Shown here piece by piece: positions 24,391 through 36,091 of a DNA stretch of 49,109 bases. The notes below the pieces were generated by a model, which was not told the origin of the DNA, ran no database searches, and worked only from the letters and a program-made list of their open reading frames with translations. Source of the DNA: Branchiostoma floridae (lineage: Eukaryota; Chordata; Leptocardii; Amphioxiformes; Branchiostomatidae); contig NW_023365807.1 in NCBI RefSeq assembly GCF_000003815.2, forward strand, positions 1 through 49,109, in the 5' to 3' direction. Made by a program: the position numbers and the translations under genes. Positions within the stretch are counted from its first letter, which is position 1; every line of letters begins with the position of its first letter.

Positions 24391-25333
24391 TGTCGTCTAT
24401 CCTAAAAGCGCTTTTAGGATAGAAGCGCTTTTAGGATAGACCGGCATCCAAAATGTGCTTCTATCCTAAAAGCGCTTATGGGATATCCAGAACACGTCGC
24501 AAGCGAGGAGCGCATTCTGGATATCCTGAATGCGCTTCTGTCGGAGCGCATTCAGGATAAGCCGGCGTGTTTATCCAGAACGTGCACTTGTGGGAGGAGC
24601 TTAGTGTCTTAGGAGGCGGAGACTATCTTGTATGTGATTTTTCGTAGTCAACCCGAGGCCGCCATCTTTGTTCTCCCACGAGGTCACTTCCGGGTCTGAT
24701 TGTGATAGAAGATCGCATATACTTACACCAAATCAACGTAGTTTGCAAAAACCAAATCATTTTTAGGGACTCCGTGGCCCGATCTAACCCTCACATAATC
24801 ACGTAAAATCTAGGTTCAGCGCTTGCTTTATAAACTGCGTATTTCCATCACGTAGATTACGGCAGGTGTCGCGAGGTCGAACTAAATATGGAAACTTTGG
24901 TGTAAACAATCGCCAGAAGTGACCGCTGCCATTTTCTCGTGACGTGTTGACTGCATGGACCCAACACACCGAGGTAGTATCGCTATCTCCGGTTCGATAG
25001 TTCGAAACAAAACCAGAAGCTGAAATTCAGCAAACCATTAACAAAGTCAACCTGCACAGGAGAAGACAGATGTCGGCCGCCTTCGACAGGAGCGCATTCA
25101 GGATATCCAGAATGCGCTTCTTCGCTTGCGACGTGTTCTGGATATCCTAGAAGCGCTTTTAGGATAGACGCAGATTTTGGATGCAGATCTATCCCAAATG
25201 TGCTTCTATCCCAAAAGCGCTTCTAGGATATCCAGAATGCGCTCCTTCGCTTGCGACGTACTCTGGATATCCCAGAAGCGCTTTTGGGATACAGTACATT
25301 TTATCCCAGAAGCGCTTTTTAGGATAGACGACA
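24391..25333. mobile_element. Foldback element with palindrome-rich inverted ends
   Basis: The outer ends are exact inverses: tgtcgtctatcctaaaagcg at 24391 and its reverse complement (one extra T) ending at 25333. The inverted arms run about 200 bp (left) and 250 bp (right). Each is built from short self-complementary words: aagcgctt, ggatatcc and tatcctaaaagcgcttttag. A 26-bp perfect palindrome lies at 24397-24422. The roughly 470-bp centre has no open frame of note. No clear target-site duplication was seen. It is likely a non-autonomous DNA transposon. Confidence 0.75.
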
Positions 25334-25434
25334 AGATACTTTTCTTGTTAGACGAACATCTGCTTCTATCCCAGAAGCACTTTTGCGATAGAATACAACC
25401 TGGGAACTGAATGGCTTGGGGAATTGATCAATGT

Positions 25435-25740
25435 GCAGCTTGCTGGACGTTTTCACTGACTGTCATCATGTTTTATTATGGTACATTTTGTAATACATTT
25501 TATATGGTACATTTTGTAGTACATCTTGGGATGCACTATTGAGAATTGCTTTCTGTGTCTTCCATGCACAATTAGATTGATGAAAATCATATAGTGAGAA
25601 TCAAAAGGACAAAATAGTGTTTAATCTGCATGGAATTAAGTTTGATAAATGTCCCATTATCTGTGTACACTGTATACATATTGTATTCAGCAGTGTATAA
25701 TTACCTCTGTGCATTAACTTGCAATAAAGATAACTTCCAT
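25435..25740 (+). other. 3'-UTR-like AT-rich stretch
   Basis: AT-rich sequence with a repeated atggtacattttgta motif (25478 and 25505), ending in gcaataaagataacttcc with AATAAA near 25722. It looks like a transcript 3' end, but no coding sequence precedes it except the foldback element. Confidence 0.25.
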
Positions 25741-25924
25741 CAGAAGATTTGTCATCTTTTCTTTTCATATCCATGAAGGAGAAATAAAAGCTACTATACA
25801 GTACGACAGGGCTTTGAGAAATTTCATCACTAACTAAAAAGACTGTTGCAGATATATATCATCACATTCAGTCCCTCCATGCTTTTATTTCAGAAACAAG
25901 ATGTCTTGAATAAATGACTCTAAA

Positions 25925-26205
25925 TGGTGGAATTCGCACATCAGCCAGCATTCAGCGCAATTATCGCAAGTAGACTGTCGCGACGTCTCGCGATCGCGAG
26001 GTCGAACCAAATATGGAAACAATCACCGCTTGCGGTCTTGTCAATCACCATGATTGACGGCGGCAAAGAAGCGCGTCTGGGATATCCAGGATGCGCTCTG
26101 ACTTAGGGCGCTTTTAGAATAGAAGCACATTTAGGATGCAGGCTTATCCCAGAAGTGTTTCTATCCTAAAAGCGCTTTTGGGCTAGAGCACATTTGGGAT
26201 AGTAC
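25925..26205. mobile_element. Second, partial copy of the foldback element
   Basis: cgcgaggtcgaaccaaatat (about 25996) matches the centre of the 24391-25333 element (cgcgaggtcgaactaaatat at about 24869). It is followed by gggatatccaggatgcgctc and tatcctaaaagcgcttttgg, words of its right arm. The left arm is missing. Confidence 0.6.
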
Positions 26206-28980
26206 AGCCTCATGGTCATACCTTTTCCAGGCTACGTAATTTTGTGTGTTCTCACAGTCGGGAACGTTCTAGGCTATCATCCCATTTCGAATGGCCACAT
26301 TAGATCGGTACTGACCTTAGTGCTGATAATTACATTCAAAGCAGAGAAAGCCCCAGAGGGCCGTGCGCTTTGAATATGGATCACTAGAGGTCGCTGCATG
26401 AATTTTGAATCGTACATGACATATTAAGGGGGCACACCCCAGTTTATTTGGGGGTTCAAATGGAGGCGGCACACCCTCAAGTCTAGCGAGCATCTCTTCC
26501 AGGGAATTATCCTGAAGCAAAATAACTGGTTATGGGGTGAGAGGATATTCCTTCAGCTACAAGACCAACTGAGTTCCGATCCTTCAACTTCTCTAATTTT
26601 GAAAAGATATAGGGAAAAACATTATTTTCATGTCAAAAATGATGCACTAAATCGGGCATTTTCGCATTGGATTAAACAGATGAAGAAGATTTTCCGGCAA
26701 GCACGACTGATACTGCCAGAAAGAGGAAAGTCTAAAGAGTAATCCAGCTAGTTATGAAGAAAATTCTAGTACTACAGATTTTTTATAATCCAAGACGTGC
26801 GGCATTGCAACTTGGCTCAACACAGCGCTTCAGAAGTCAATCTAGGTCACGGGCCTGTAATTACATTTAGGCGTAGGAATATCCCGGAAGTAAGGCGCGG
26901 ACCAAAACACAATTTGCACCCAAAACACACCATTTCCTACGCTTTGCTGCCATGTAACTGTTTAATGTCATTTCGCAGGAAATAATGAGAAATGTCAAAT
27001 CAAACATAGACCCTCGGAAGCCTTTCTTCACTTTTTTGTCGCGCACTACCTCGGAAGAACTGGAGTGTGCACCGTTAACCTTGCAGCCCTGTTGAGCTCA
27101 CCTGTTAACATGGAAACGTTCTGTACTCCTCAGCTCTTGCAGACGAGATTGACGAGATAGACTTCTGTAACCATGGTGACGATTACTAAGGTGACATGGA
27201 TGCGGAGAGAGACATGCAGTCTTCAGATGTTGTCCTCAGTAAACACATCGGTCAAAGATGCCTCTTCTTGTTAATAAGATTCAGCAGAAATATACTTGTA
27301 ATTTGGTAACACAATTAAATCTGTATTCCTGGGTAAGTCTGGAGATTACTGCCGGATGTCCATTTTAGTGACATCTATCACTAGATTCTTCAGCATCACT
27401 AGGAAAGAGTGATGGATGTCACTCTAAGCAATCTCCAGATCTTATCCATTACAATAGACAACAAAACTGAATAATCTATATATGGAGAAGGAAAAGGGAA
27501 GATAGAAGGAAGATAAGCAGCAAAAAAACAGCCAAGAAAAATCTTTAATACACGTAAAATGTTTGCGCACTGTTACTGACTGAAGCAGAACGAAGACAAG
27601 GGAGGCACAATCAAGCAGATTTTTGTTTCTCAATCTATTTGCAGTATGAAAATTCATGATCTGCATTTGCAATGTATTACCACAGGACAAACAAAACAGA
27701 AATATCAAGGCTCCCCCTTCTACCAAGAAAACAATACCTCATGAAAATAAAACTATTTACAGTACATTGGAAAGTGCAGAATATAGCTGCATCAATTATG
27801 TTTCAAAATAAGTCCATGTAAATCTTGTATTCATTTATGGAAAACCAACCGCTATTTCATAATGACATTTGTGGTAATTCCTCACAGGAGAAATTTTCTT
27901 CGCATGGCACAATGTCAACAGACCAGTACATGATGACAAAGCCGGCTGCACTAGGATATATAAACATTGGAAAAAAGATTGAATATTGCGGTTTGGTATC
28001 AATATGATTGGAATATTTTATAGTTTGCACCTCAAAGTTAAGAATTCTGAGCCCAAGTATGATCCCTTTCTCAATTTTGCCTCAAGTATACACTGGTCAG
28101 TCTCATTTCACAAACTGACCGATTTAATCGTAATACGTCTAGTAATCGAAAATCTGCACCAGTGAAAACTGCACACATTGCATTGTAACTGTTTCATTTT
28201 GATATATACTACTTTTGATATGGATTTTGCGTAAAAATATGATTGGAAAGCTTTTTTATATTCTTCACGAAGCCAGAGTTTTAGATTCAAAAATTCAGCT
28301 ACAGTTTGCATTTATCAGGTAAATGTCATTATAATCATCATAACCGTCATCTAGCCTGGGCTAAGTTCATTCTCCCTCTACTCTGTAGACCCACTCCGCC
28401 AAGCCTGCATTCTACTTTCACTCTAATTAAACATCACAATAGGTACCGTTAAAACAGACCAAAACTATGGTGCAACATGGATAGCTTATATTTTCCTTGA
28501 TCTTGCACGTGCACTCCATAATGATTGATGGCATGATCACGCCTACATTACACATGCTCACATGTCGACGTCTTTCGTGTGATTGGGTGAACTTTTATAT
28601 TTAGACTCAATGCATTAGTATGTACCGTAGCTCCTCCCTTTGGAAAAAAATGATATAAAGATTGAATGATATAAAGCGCGACATTGCCATTTATATTTCA
28701 GGCTACGAACACTGCCAATTTGTTCACTGATTGTTTCAATGTCCAGCTGTCGTTGTTGTTCTTTGGACAGGTTTTCAGTTCAAATACTTATTTTTTCCCC
28801 TTACTTTATCTAGCAATAACTGTGTCTATTGGTGCTGTGTTGGCCTGGTTAGGACTACAGGAAGGCTTGGACTGTAACTAAGGACTAGAGGACTAGTCTC
28901 TTGCGGCAATCCTTTGTTCTTAAGATCTTGTGGTCTTTTCATATCTTTTTTTTTTTTGTGACATTTTCCTTTAACTGCAG
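26206..28980. other. Upstream region of the PLA2-vWA gene, no exon recognised
   Basis: AT-rich sequence. Two gatataaag TATA-like words near 28651 and 28669 lie 5' of the PLA2 leader exon and could mark its promoter, with a first non-coding exon ending upstream of acceptor 28980. No coding exon was identified. The 65-codon frame at 28684-28881 has no supporting signal. Confidence 0.3.
27332..27447. repeat. 116-bp imperfect hairpin with near-matching ends
   Basis: ggtaagtctggagatt (27332-27347) pairs with aatctccagatcttatcc (27430-27447). Inside, gtgacatctatcac (27368-27381) pairs with gtgatggatgtcac (27409-27422). The whole can fold into one long arm. It could be a tiny MITE or a structured RNA. 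Confidence 0.6.
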
Positions 28981-31900
28981 CACGAGTAACATCTACGGTG
29001 GCAACATGTGGTGGAAACTACCCCTTGTGATCTGCGCGGTGGCAGTATTCAACATCGGCTCAAATGCCGGTAGGTGAGAAATCATTCCAGACACAAGCAA
29101 AACGCTCTTAGCAAGTGTTCGCTTTCGAAAAGAAACTTTTACCGAAAGGCATATCTAAGGTGAGACGAGACGAAATCTGAAATCTAATTTTTTTTTTTTA
29201 AATTGTACCAACTTTACTGTTGTTGTTGGCATCCGTCTGTCTCGGAAGACAATGGTAGGCGGACGGGTTTAAGGCGACCCGTCTGCCTGGCCTGCACTTG
29301 GGGTTTTAAGGTGAAGGAGGGGTGTGCACGTCCTTCTCCACCCTCTCGTCCACTGGCACACTAGTCCTACAGGGGCAACTGTATGCAACGTGTAAGACAG
29401 CCCCAGCAGATGCAGGTTTGTTTATTGGAGTTTCCGTCTCCTAGGAGGACTTCCGACCAAGGATGCAAGGTCCGGGGTTCAAATCCGCTTGCCGTGTCAC
29501 CGATCTTGTGCCCTTGGGAAAGGCACTTTACACGACTTTCCTCACCTAACTCAGGTGTGAATGAGTACCTAGCTGCGGCTAGTGGCAGTGACAGGCCTTT
29601 GTGGTGGTAAAAGGCCATAGGGGCATGTTCGGGCATGACGCACCCGCCATGACACATGAGTCAGGGGTAGGAGGAACCCCTTGAATCCCAACTTTACTAA
29701 TGGTTTGTTTCATATGGCTAAATGTTCTAAAACTTGTTGGACATACACAACTTCCAATGATTGTGTTATTTATGAAGTGCTTTATAATCTTGAAAAGGTG
29801 AATGCAGGTCTACGTTGGGTAATTAACAAATACAAACCCTAAGATCTTCTTTTAAGAATTGATTTTGCAACAAAGGTCCTCTTCCCTTAATTGGCAACGC
29901 AATAGATATCATTTGTTGTGCTAACTTGCTGTTGAAGAAGATTTTGAGAACAAGTCCAGACGCAAGAAAATAAACAAACCCCTTATGTCTAACTGGCAAT
30001 GGATCTGTCAACACCAGCGGAGCATACGATGACGCACTTCCGCCCTCTGCTTTCAGATCCAACATCCGTATTGAGCGATGAGCCACGACACCGACAGAAA
30101 AGGAACTTGTTGCAGTTTGGGAGAATGACATGGAAGGTAACCGGGCGCTTTCCCCTGGACTACAACAACTACGGCTGCTACTGTGGGTGGGGCGGGGCAG
30201 GAATACCTGTGGACGGCATTGACATGTACGTACATACTCTTCCATCGAGGGCGTTATGATATTGCCTTTGAATCACATACTAAAGTAGAAAGGCAACAGT
30301 TGAAAACAAATGCAGAATATTTCAACCATCTCCCAACCCATTAAAAAATGGACTGTTCCAAAAGTGAACCTCAAAACAAGTCGATCTCTGTGTGAGAATC
30401 GACACTTTGTGTGGCGTTTCCACACTTCATCTAAATAATTGGACTTTGAACATAATACATATCACCTCGGTCCATAATTGAATTTTGAACAAAAAAACAC
30501 CTCGCGAGAATGGAACATTTCGATGGTACCTACATGTAAAATTAACAACACTTCCGGTCAAAAGAAAAAAAGAATTTTGAATCACCACCACGTCCAAAAT
30601 TGATTTCATAAAGTCACCAGCTCCATGCTGATTAACCTTTTTAAAGTATTGTTTTTTCTTCTAGATGCTGCAGAGACCATGACGCATGTTATCGTAGAGT
30701 GAAGTGGCCCAAGTGGGCCACATACAAGTATGCTGCTGCCGCTGGAACCGTGACGTGTTGTATGTACATGGATCCATTGGGAAAACTTTTTATCACTAAC
30801 TGATTGTTTGCACGGTCAACATTTGTTTTTATCATTATTTGGCAGGAAATGAGTGAGCTGTCGATACAATCCGTGATGTTATTCATCCACTCAAAATTAT
30901 TCAATTAACTTTCTATCACCACAGTTGATCCACCCGGATCCAACAAACGTGCAGTGTGCGATTGTGACCGGACGGCTGTTCTGTGCTTCAACGCAAACGT
31001 GTACACACCGGCAAAGCCACCCTGCCGTAAATACATTTCTTTTTTCCCCACTATGCCACGCGTGTGCATGCAGTAAAAGCAATTTGTGATAGTGCTGCTG
31101 CATATTATGTCAATTTAATCAATTTGTTGCAATGAGAGCTGGTACTTTAAATGCAAATGTAAGCTGGAAGGAGACAATTAGAGCTGTATGACCTCAACTT
31201 TTTTTCAAAAGCACCTGGCCTAGGGTTGTTGTCTGGAGTTACTGAAACATATGAATCTTATTTCTTTATAGAATTTAAGAAACGTTCCATCCTGCCAAAT
31301 TGTTGCTTCATATAAACCCGTGTGCTCAACGTATCTATATGTATAAAATCATGTTGTACGGTTGCGAAACTTGGGGCAAGGATTATCTGAATGACTAATG
31401 TCCTATCAAAATAATCCAGAACAGATTCTAGTAACTCGACATGTAGAGTAGAGCTTGGTATATACCCAGTTGGTGTTGATGTTTCAATTCGTATAGTCAA
31501 ATACTGGCTACGACTCAGACAATTAAACATTTCTTCACATCTGCTACAAGTAGATGCACTTCTATCACAGCAATATTTACCAGAGAATAGTCGCAGGAAA
31601 AATTGGATTCATCGTGTAAAGAATGTACTGGTACTTAATAACAGCGGTTAGTCATACATCTGGAATTCAGACATCATTGACAACAGCCTTCCATGTATAT
31701 TGTTAAGGAGAAGGTTGAAAGACATCTATATTCAAACTTTCTTTTACAAGTTATCTGTAGACGAAGAAAAATTGAATTATACAAAATATGAAAACAGCAT
31801 ACAACATGGAAAACTACTTGTGCCATAATAATTTTGAATGCCACAATTACATTCAATCACTCCATCTTTGCATGTTATAATCTAGATTATCCCCTTGTAA

Positions 31901-34900
31901 TTAGCACACATACAAACATTTAATGTTAGAACATTAGTATTTGTTTCTTTTTCATTTGCAATTTGCCCCATGGGCACAAATTTGCAATAGAACATCATGA
32001 TGCCGTATTATTGGTAGAAGATGGTAGAAGATGAAGTGCACTTCACTGTTGATTGCGATATGTATGCGAATGACAGAAATACTCTATTTAGTTATATAGA
32101 AAGTAGATTCCCTCATTTTAGATACATGAGTAGCACTGACAAGTTTATATTTCTCATGCGTTTTGACAAACCGACAATAGCGAAACCCATACAGTCCTAC
32201 ATTTTCACTATCACCAAGAAGCGAGAAGAAGCCGAACTTTTGTGTTAGACTAGATTTGTGACACTTTTATGTATGTATATATCCTGACTTGTTGTGACCT
32301 GTACTTAGCCCGGTTGGGCAAAATTGTACAATAAAGGTCTTCATTCATTCATTGTTGAAGGTAATTGCAAACCGCGAGGCTATGGGTCCGTCGGAGCAAT
32401 GTTTTCTACATTTCATCTGACCTGTCGACACAAAACAGGTTTTATTCAATCCATCAGTTTTGAAATGTTCACTTGCTTACAGCTCCACCTCCACCTCCAC
32501 CACCACCACCTCCACCTGGTGAGGAGGAACCAACTAGTTATGAGGAACCAACTGAAGAGCCAACGACCATCGGTGAGAACATTTTTTCTTCGCCCTTAGC
32601 GCCGTAGTGTAGCATAAGGCATAAAATACAGTCTCACTCTTTATCTGTGATTTGAAATATGTCCATAAAATCAAATTGGTTCAGACAAAGCTTTCATGGG
32701 TACAAAGTTTGCACATAAGCTGTCAAAGGCTGGCAATGACACAAATCTTTGTGTTCATCTTTGAATTGAAGACCAGTGTCCTGTGGATCTCATGTTCCTG
32801 ATTGACGGATCCTATAGTATCGGTCGGGAGGGATTTGAGAAGGCTAGAGACTACATCTCATACATCGTAGGATGCTTCAGCGAAGACACCGATATCAATG
32901 TAAGTAAACAATTACCAAGTTTGCATTTCGTTTTCTTCCAGAAATATACATAAATATAGACGTAAATGTAGCTCAATTAAGGCCACAGCAAGTAAATTTT
33001 ATGGATGACGCCCAAGGCAGGCTGCACAGATAATGAGATCAAGGCTACCAGTCTAATGTCACTTCTACATACAGTTGTTAGATTACCACACAACCTATTT
33101 ACCTATTTCGGTCTATCTGACCATCCATGAAGAAAATCCTTTTTTTTTCTGAAATAAGGTGAAAGTTAATCAGCGCGCGAATGTCACCCATAAAATTTAC
33201 TTGCCGTGGCCTTACAACCAATCCCTTTTACTGTTTTAAATGCATTTCTGCAAAGTAAGACATCATTTTTTAAAGATATTATAACATGTGTACATGCATT
33301 CAGTGTACAGCTCATACTTTTGTTTTTTTCCGTAGATGATGTCTTGGCTTTTAATAAATTGTAATCTATTGTACTCTCGAGATATATATGACGCATACAT
33401 ATATCCTGCAGGTCGGTGTTATCCAGTATAAATGCTTACCAAATGTCGACATACCACTGGGCAGTTACACGGACATCCCGGGTCTCCAGAACGCCATTCT
33501 CAGCGACGTGGAATTTAGTGGTGGTCAAGGCAAAACCGGAGCAGCCATCAACCACATGACATGTGCGGTAGGACAATGTTGCTGATAATTATTTAGGTGA
33601 CGCCATGTTAACTGCATGATTCTTAAGAACTGTTTCTATAGATTTTTTATCAAAATGATGCAAGTTGCGAAGTGGAAGGAAAATATTGTTGAGGCACATC
33701 ACAACTTTTCTCTTAAACCTTTAGCTTACCTGGTCTGTAACCCAATATCATTGTATATTTAAACATTGATATGCAATACTTAGAAAGCCAATGTACAGAC
33801 CAACTACCAATGATATTTCTTAATAATATTATTCACAAACCCTTTTGCATCCTTCGTGTATTTTCAGACACAGTTCCGCGAACAAGTTCGAAAGGTTGCT
33901 GTTGTGGCCACAGATGGAAGCAAGCGAGCTAAAGAAATTGCATATGTGAGTTAAGTCACGTTTTCTTTCATGTCAGCTTTGCCTTGCGGTCTGAATCAAG
34001 CTTTACAATACTTGCCAAAAGTTCCCATTCTCTAGAAACGTACTCATTTAACGTTCCTACAGATCTGGTCTTTTCCATTACAAATCTTTGTGGGGGGAGA
34101 CAACATTTTCACTCTTACCCTTTGCAATTGATCGTGATATTAAACATTAACTGTGCTAGACTCTAACTTGAATCCGTCATTGTACTGAACTACCTACAGT
34201 ATAATGAATACTGGATACTACTGCTTCTACTACTGATATGATTGTATGAGGGGAAAAAGGGACATTACCTATGGCGAGCCACGGGTCCAATCTGTATGCC
34301 GCATATCCATGTGATTGTGTTTACACTAAACAGTAAGGCACTGGCAGCCATTATTTGTGGATTACAAGTATTTGTAACTATATTGAACTGCAGTGATTAA
34401 ATCGGTGCATGTTTGTGCTTTGTTTTTCGGTACGTTTTGTGCCTCTGCCAAAAGGAACTTTCAATGTAAGAGAAAGGTAGTTTCATTGTAAGATTTTGCC
34501 AGTTTAGTCAGTGACAAAGCTTATATTTCACCGCATTCAGGACAGTGAAGAGTCGGTTGAGTATGCTAAAAAGGCAAGAGACGCCGGCTTTGAACATCGC
34601 TACTGGAAGGGATCTCTTCATCAACGAGACTGCACTTGCCATCATTAGTGATGATCCCTCGCGAGTTGTTAATCTAGACCTGGACTATCCATGTGATGTT
34701 GCTGCCATGATCGAACAATGTGGTACGATTTTCAATTTTTGAAAATGTTTATAGCGTTTTAAACCTCTAGTAGTGAGGTTGCAACCTAAAACAGAACCGC
34801 GATTTATATTTTTATTTGTAACCAAATCATGTTGGTTGTAAACAAGTAGCACTTGTGGTAATGAATTTAAACTGTCATTGTTTTCACTTTGTAGGCTGCT

Positions 34901-34923
34901 CAATTATGAATAAGGAACACTGA
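28981..34923 (+). CDS. Secreted phospholipase A2-proline-rich linker-vWA protein, ten exons
   Basis: Coding exons: 29006-29069, 30057-30225, 30665-30759, 30925-31026, 32483-32572, 32772-32899, 33412-33567, 33868-33945, 34541-34722, 34895-34923 (stop TGA 34921). Phases match at all joins. The signal peptide ([15 protein letters not shown]...) is followed by a propeptide ending RHRQKR. The PLA2 domain has the calcium loop YGCYCGWGG, the His-Asp site CCRDHDAC and [11 protein letters not shown], which would hydrolyse the sn-2 ester of phospholipids with Ca2+. A run of 13-14 prolines and an EEPT-rich linker lead to a vWA domain with MIDAS DGSYS, the GKTGAAI threonine and the VATDGS aspartate. Exon 9 changes frame near 34595, inside the domain, so the copy as given is broken unless this is an assembly error. 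The leader exon starts after acceptor 28980. Confidence 0.8.
29225..29690 (+). mobile_element. tRNA-derived SINE in PLA2-vWA intron 1
   Basis: A B-box-like ggttcaaatcc lies at 29476-29486. It is followed by the conserved SINE tail ggcactttacacgactttcc and gagtacctagctgcggct, shared with 40080-40160. The upstream half (from about 29225) is GC-richer than the surrounding intron and probably belongs to the same insertion. Confidence 0.65.
31340..32354 (+). mobile_element. LINE 3' portion in the intron between PLA2 and vWA halves
   Basis: Broken frames contain landmarks of a LINE reverse transcriptase C-terminus: [12 protein letters not shown] (31351), [19 protein letters not shown] (about 31450), [10 protein letters not shown] (about 31600) and [14 protein letters not shown] (about 31687). 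The final [21 protein letters not shown] segment is at 32021-32248. A LINE-like 3' UTR, AATAAA at 32330 and an (attc)n tail follow. Several stops and shifts make it inactive. Confidence 0.8.
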
Positions 34924-35690
34924 AAAAGTTGGAATTCATTATGCAACAGTATGAGGGAGAGAGCTCCATACGTACATGCAACTTGTGCAATCAGTGAAAA
35001 TTAATGTAGGTGCGGTACAAAGATGAGTTTTGTCTTTTCAAGAATCCTTCACAAGGAAGTTACGTAATGAAATCAAATTGACCATCATGTGTCAATAGAA
35101 AGCCATCATGTGAATGTATTTGTGATGTAGCTATTTTAGCGAATGCGAGATTGAAAATTGTTGTGTTTCTATGAGCATAGACAAACTAGCAACAAAGCCA
35201 ACATGCTCAGAACTAATACCCATTCCATTATTACCCTGCAGCGCCATGACATCACTTTCCAGCTCTTGGAACTTATTGGCACCATGATGAAGAATCGCCA
35301 GCATAGTTTAAGAATTCATGGCAAATTATCTAAAATCACTTGGTTTAAGTTTATTTTACGAAGTATATTTGCACCTTTAAGCATCATTTCCTGTCTATTT
35401 TAATTCTGTATTTCTAATAATAGCACGGTTATATTGATCGAAATACACAATGTACTTAGTCTTTTTGCACCTGTAATACGCATGATACCTGCCATACGTG
35501 GTCGTATGATGATACAGAAAACAGTTGACCCGGGTATTTTGCCTCTACACATTAAGGGCATCGGACCGCATCCAAAGCTTAAATAAATGTGGAACCTCTT
35601 CATATACTGATCCTGTCTTCTCTCTTTAGATACATGATTACAACCTTCAGGGGACTCGAAGTGCATTTCATACAGATTTTTGTTCAAGTG

Positions 35691-35811
35691 AGAACTATTC
35701 CACCACGGCTGGTCTGTGTTGCTAAGGTGTAATAATGCATTATCTGGGTGAGAATAATTCACCACCTTATACAATATTTCTGCTTTGAAACACAAACACA
35801 CACACAACAAG
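35691..35811 (-). repeat. Dispersed repeat, inverted partner of 39586-39710
   Basis: Its reverse complement matches 39586-39710 through ggtggtgaattattctcacc, gataatgcattattacacct and agaccagccgtggtggaat, next to a GT-rich tract in both copies. The two lie about 3.9 kb apart in opposite orientation. Confidence 0.75.
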
Positions 35812-36009
35812 GAACAGCACAACATCTCCATGTCATATACGTAGTCTGAAACACGTAAACAATCGTGACGATAGGGTAAGAAAAACTACATAAATCACGC
35901 AGCAGGAAGTTGCCAGCCCTCAGGCAAAAAACTATCGATTCTCGTAGCCTCCGTAGCAGGCTCTTTGGGGCCTTTTTTCGGCTCATAACACACTTTTGCA
36001 GGCCATTTC

Positions 36010-36091
36010 TTTTTGTACTGCGTCGCTGATTGCCGGCCATCGCTGGCCAATGGATCAGGGACGGCCGGCAATCAGCTACCCAGTACAAAAA
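36010..36091. repeat. 82-bp hairpin, 29-bp stem with one 5-nt bubble
   Basis: Left arm tttttgtactg + cgtcg + ctgattgccggcc (36010-36038). Right arm ggccggcaatcag + ctacc + cagtacaaaaa (36063-36091). The arms are perfect except for the 5-nt bubble, with a 24-nt loop. Confidence 0.8.

Noticed and set aside
24391-25333. Repeat cluster resembling a CRISPR array
   Set aside because: The repeats are palindromes with no unique spacers of even length, in a eukaryotic intergenic region next to spliced genes.
25177-25410. 77-codon open frame on the plus strand
   Set aside because: It lies almost wholly in the palindromic right arm of the foldback element; the frame is a by-product of the repeated words.
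29998-30056. Start of the PLA2 exon 2 frame at about 29999 as an independent start
   Set aside because: The frame continues upstream only as intron. A strong acceptor at 30056 and the phase-1 match to the signal-peptide exon give a better model.
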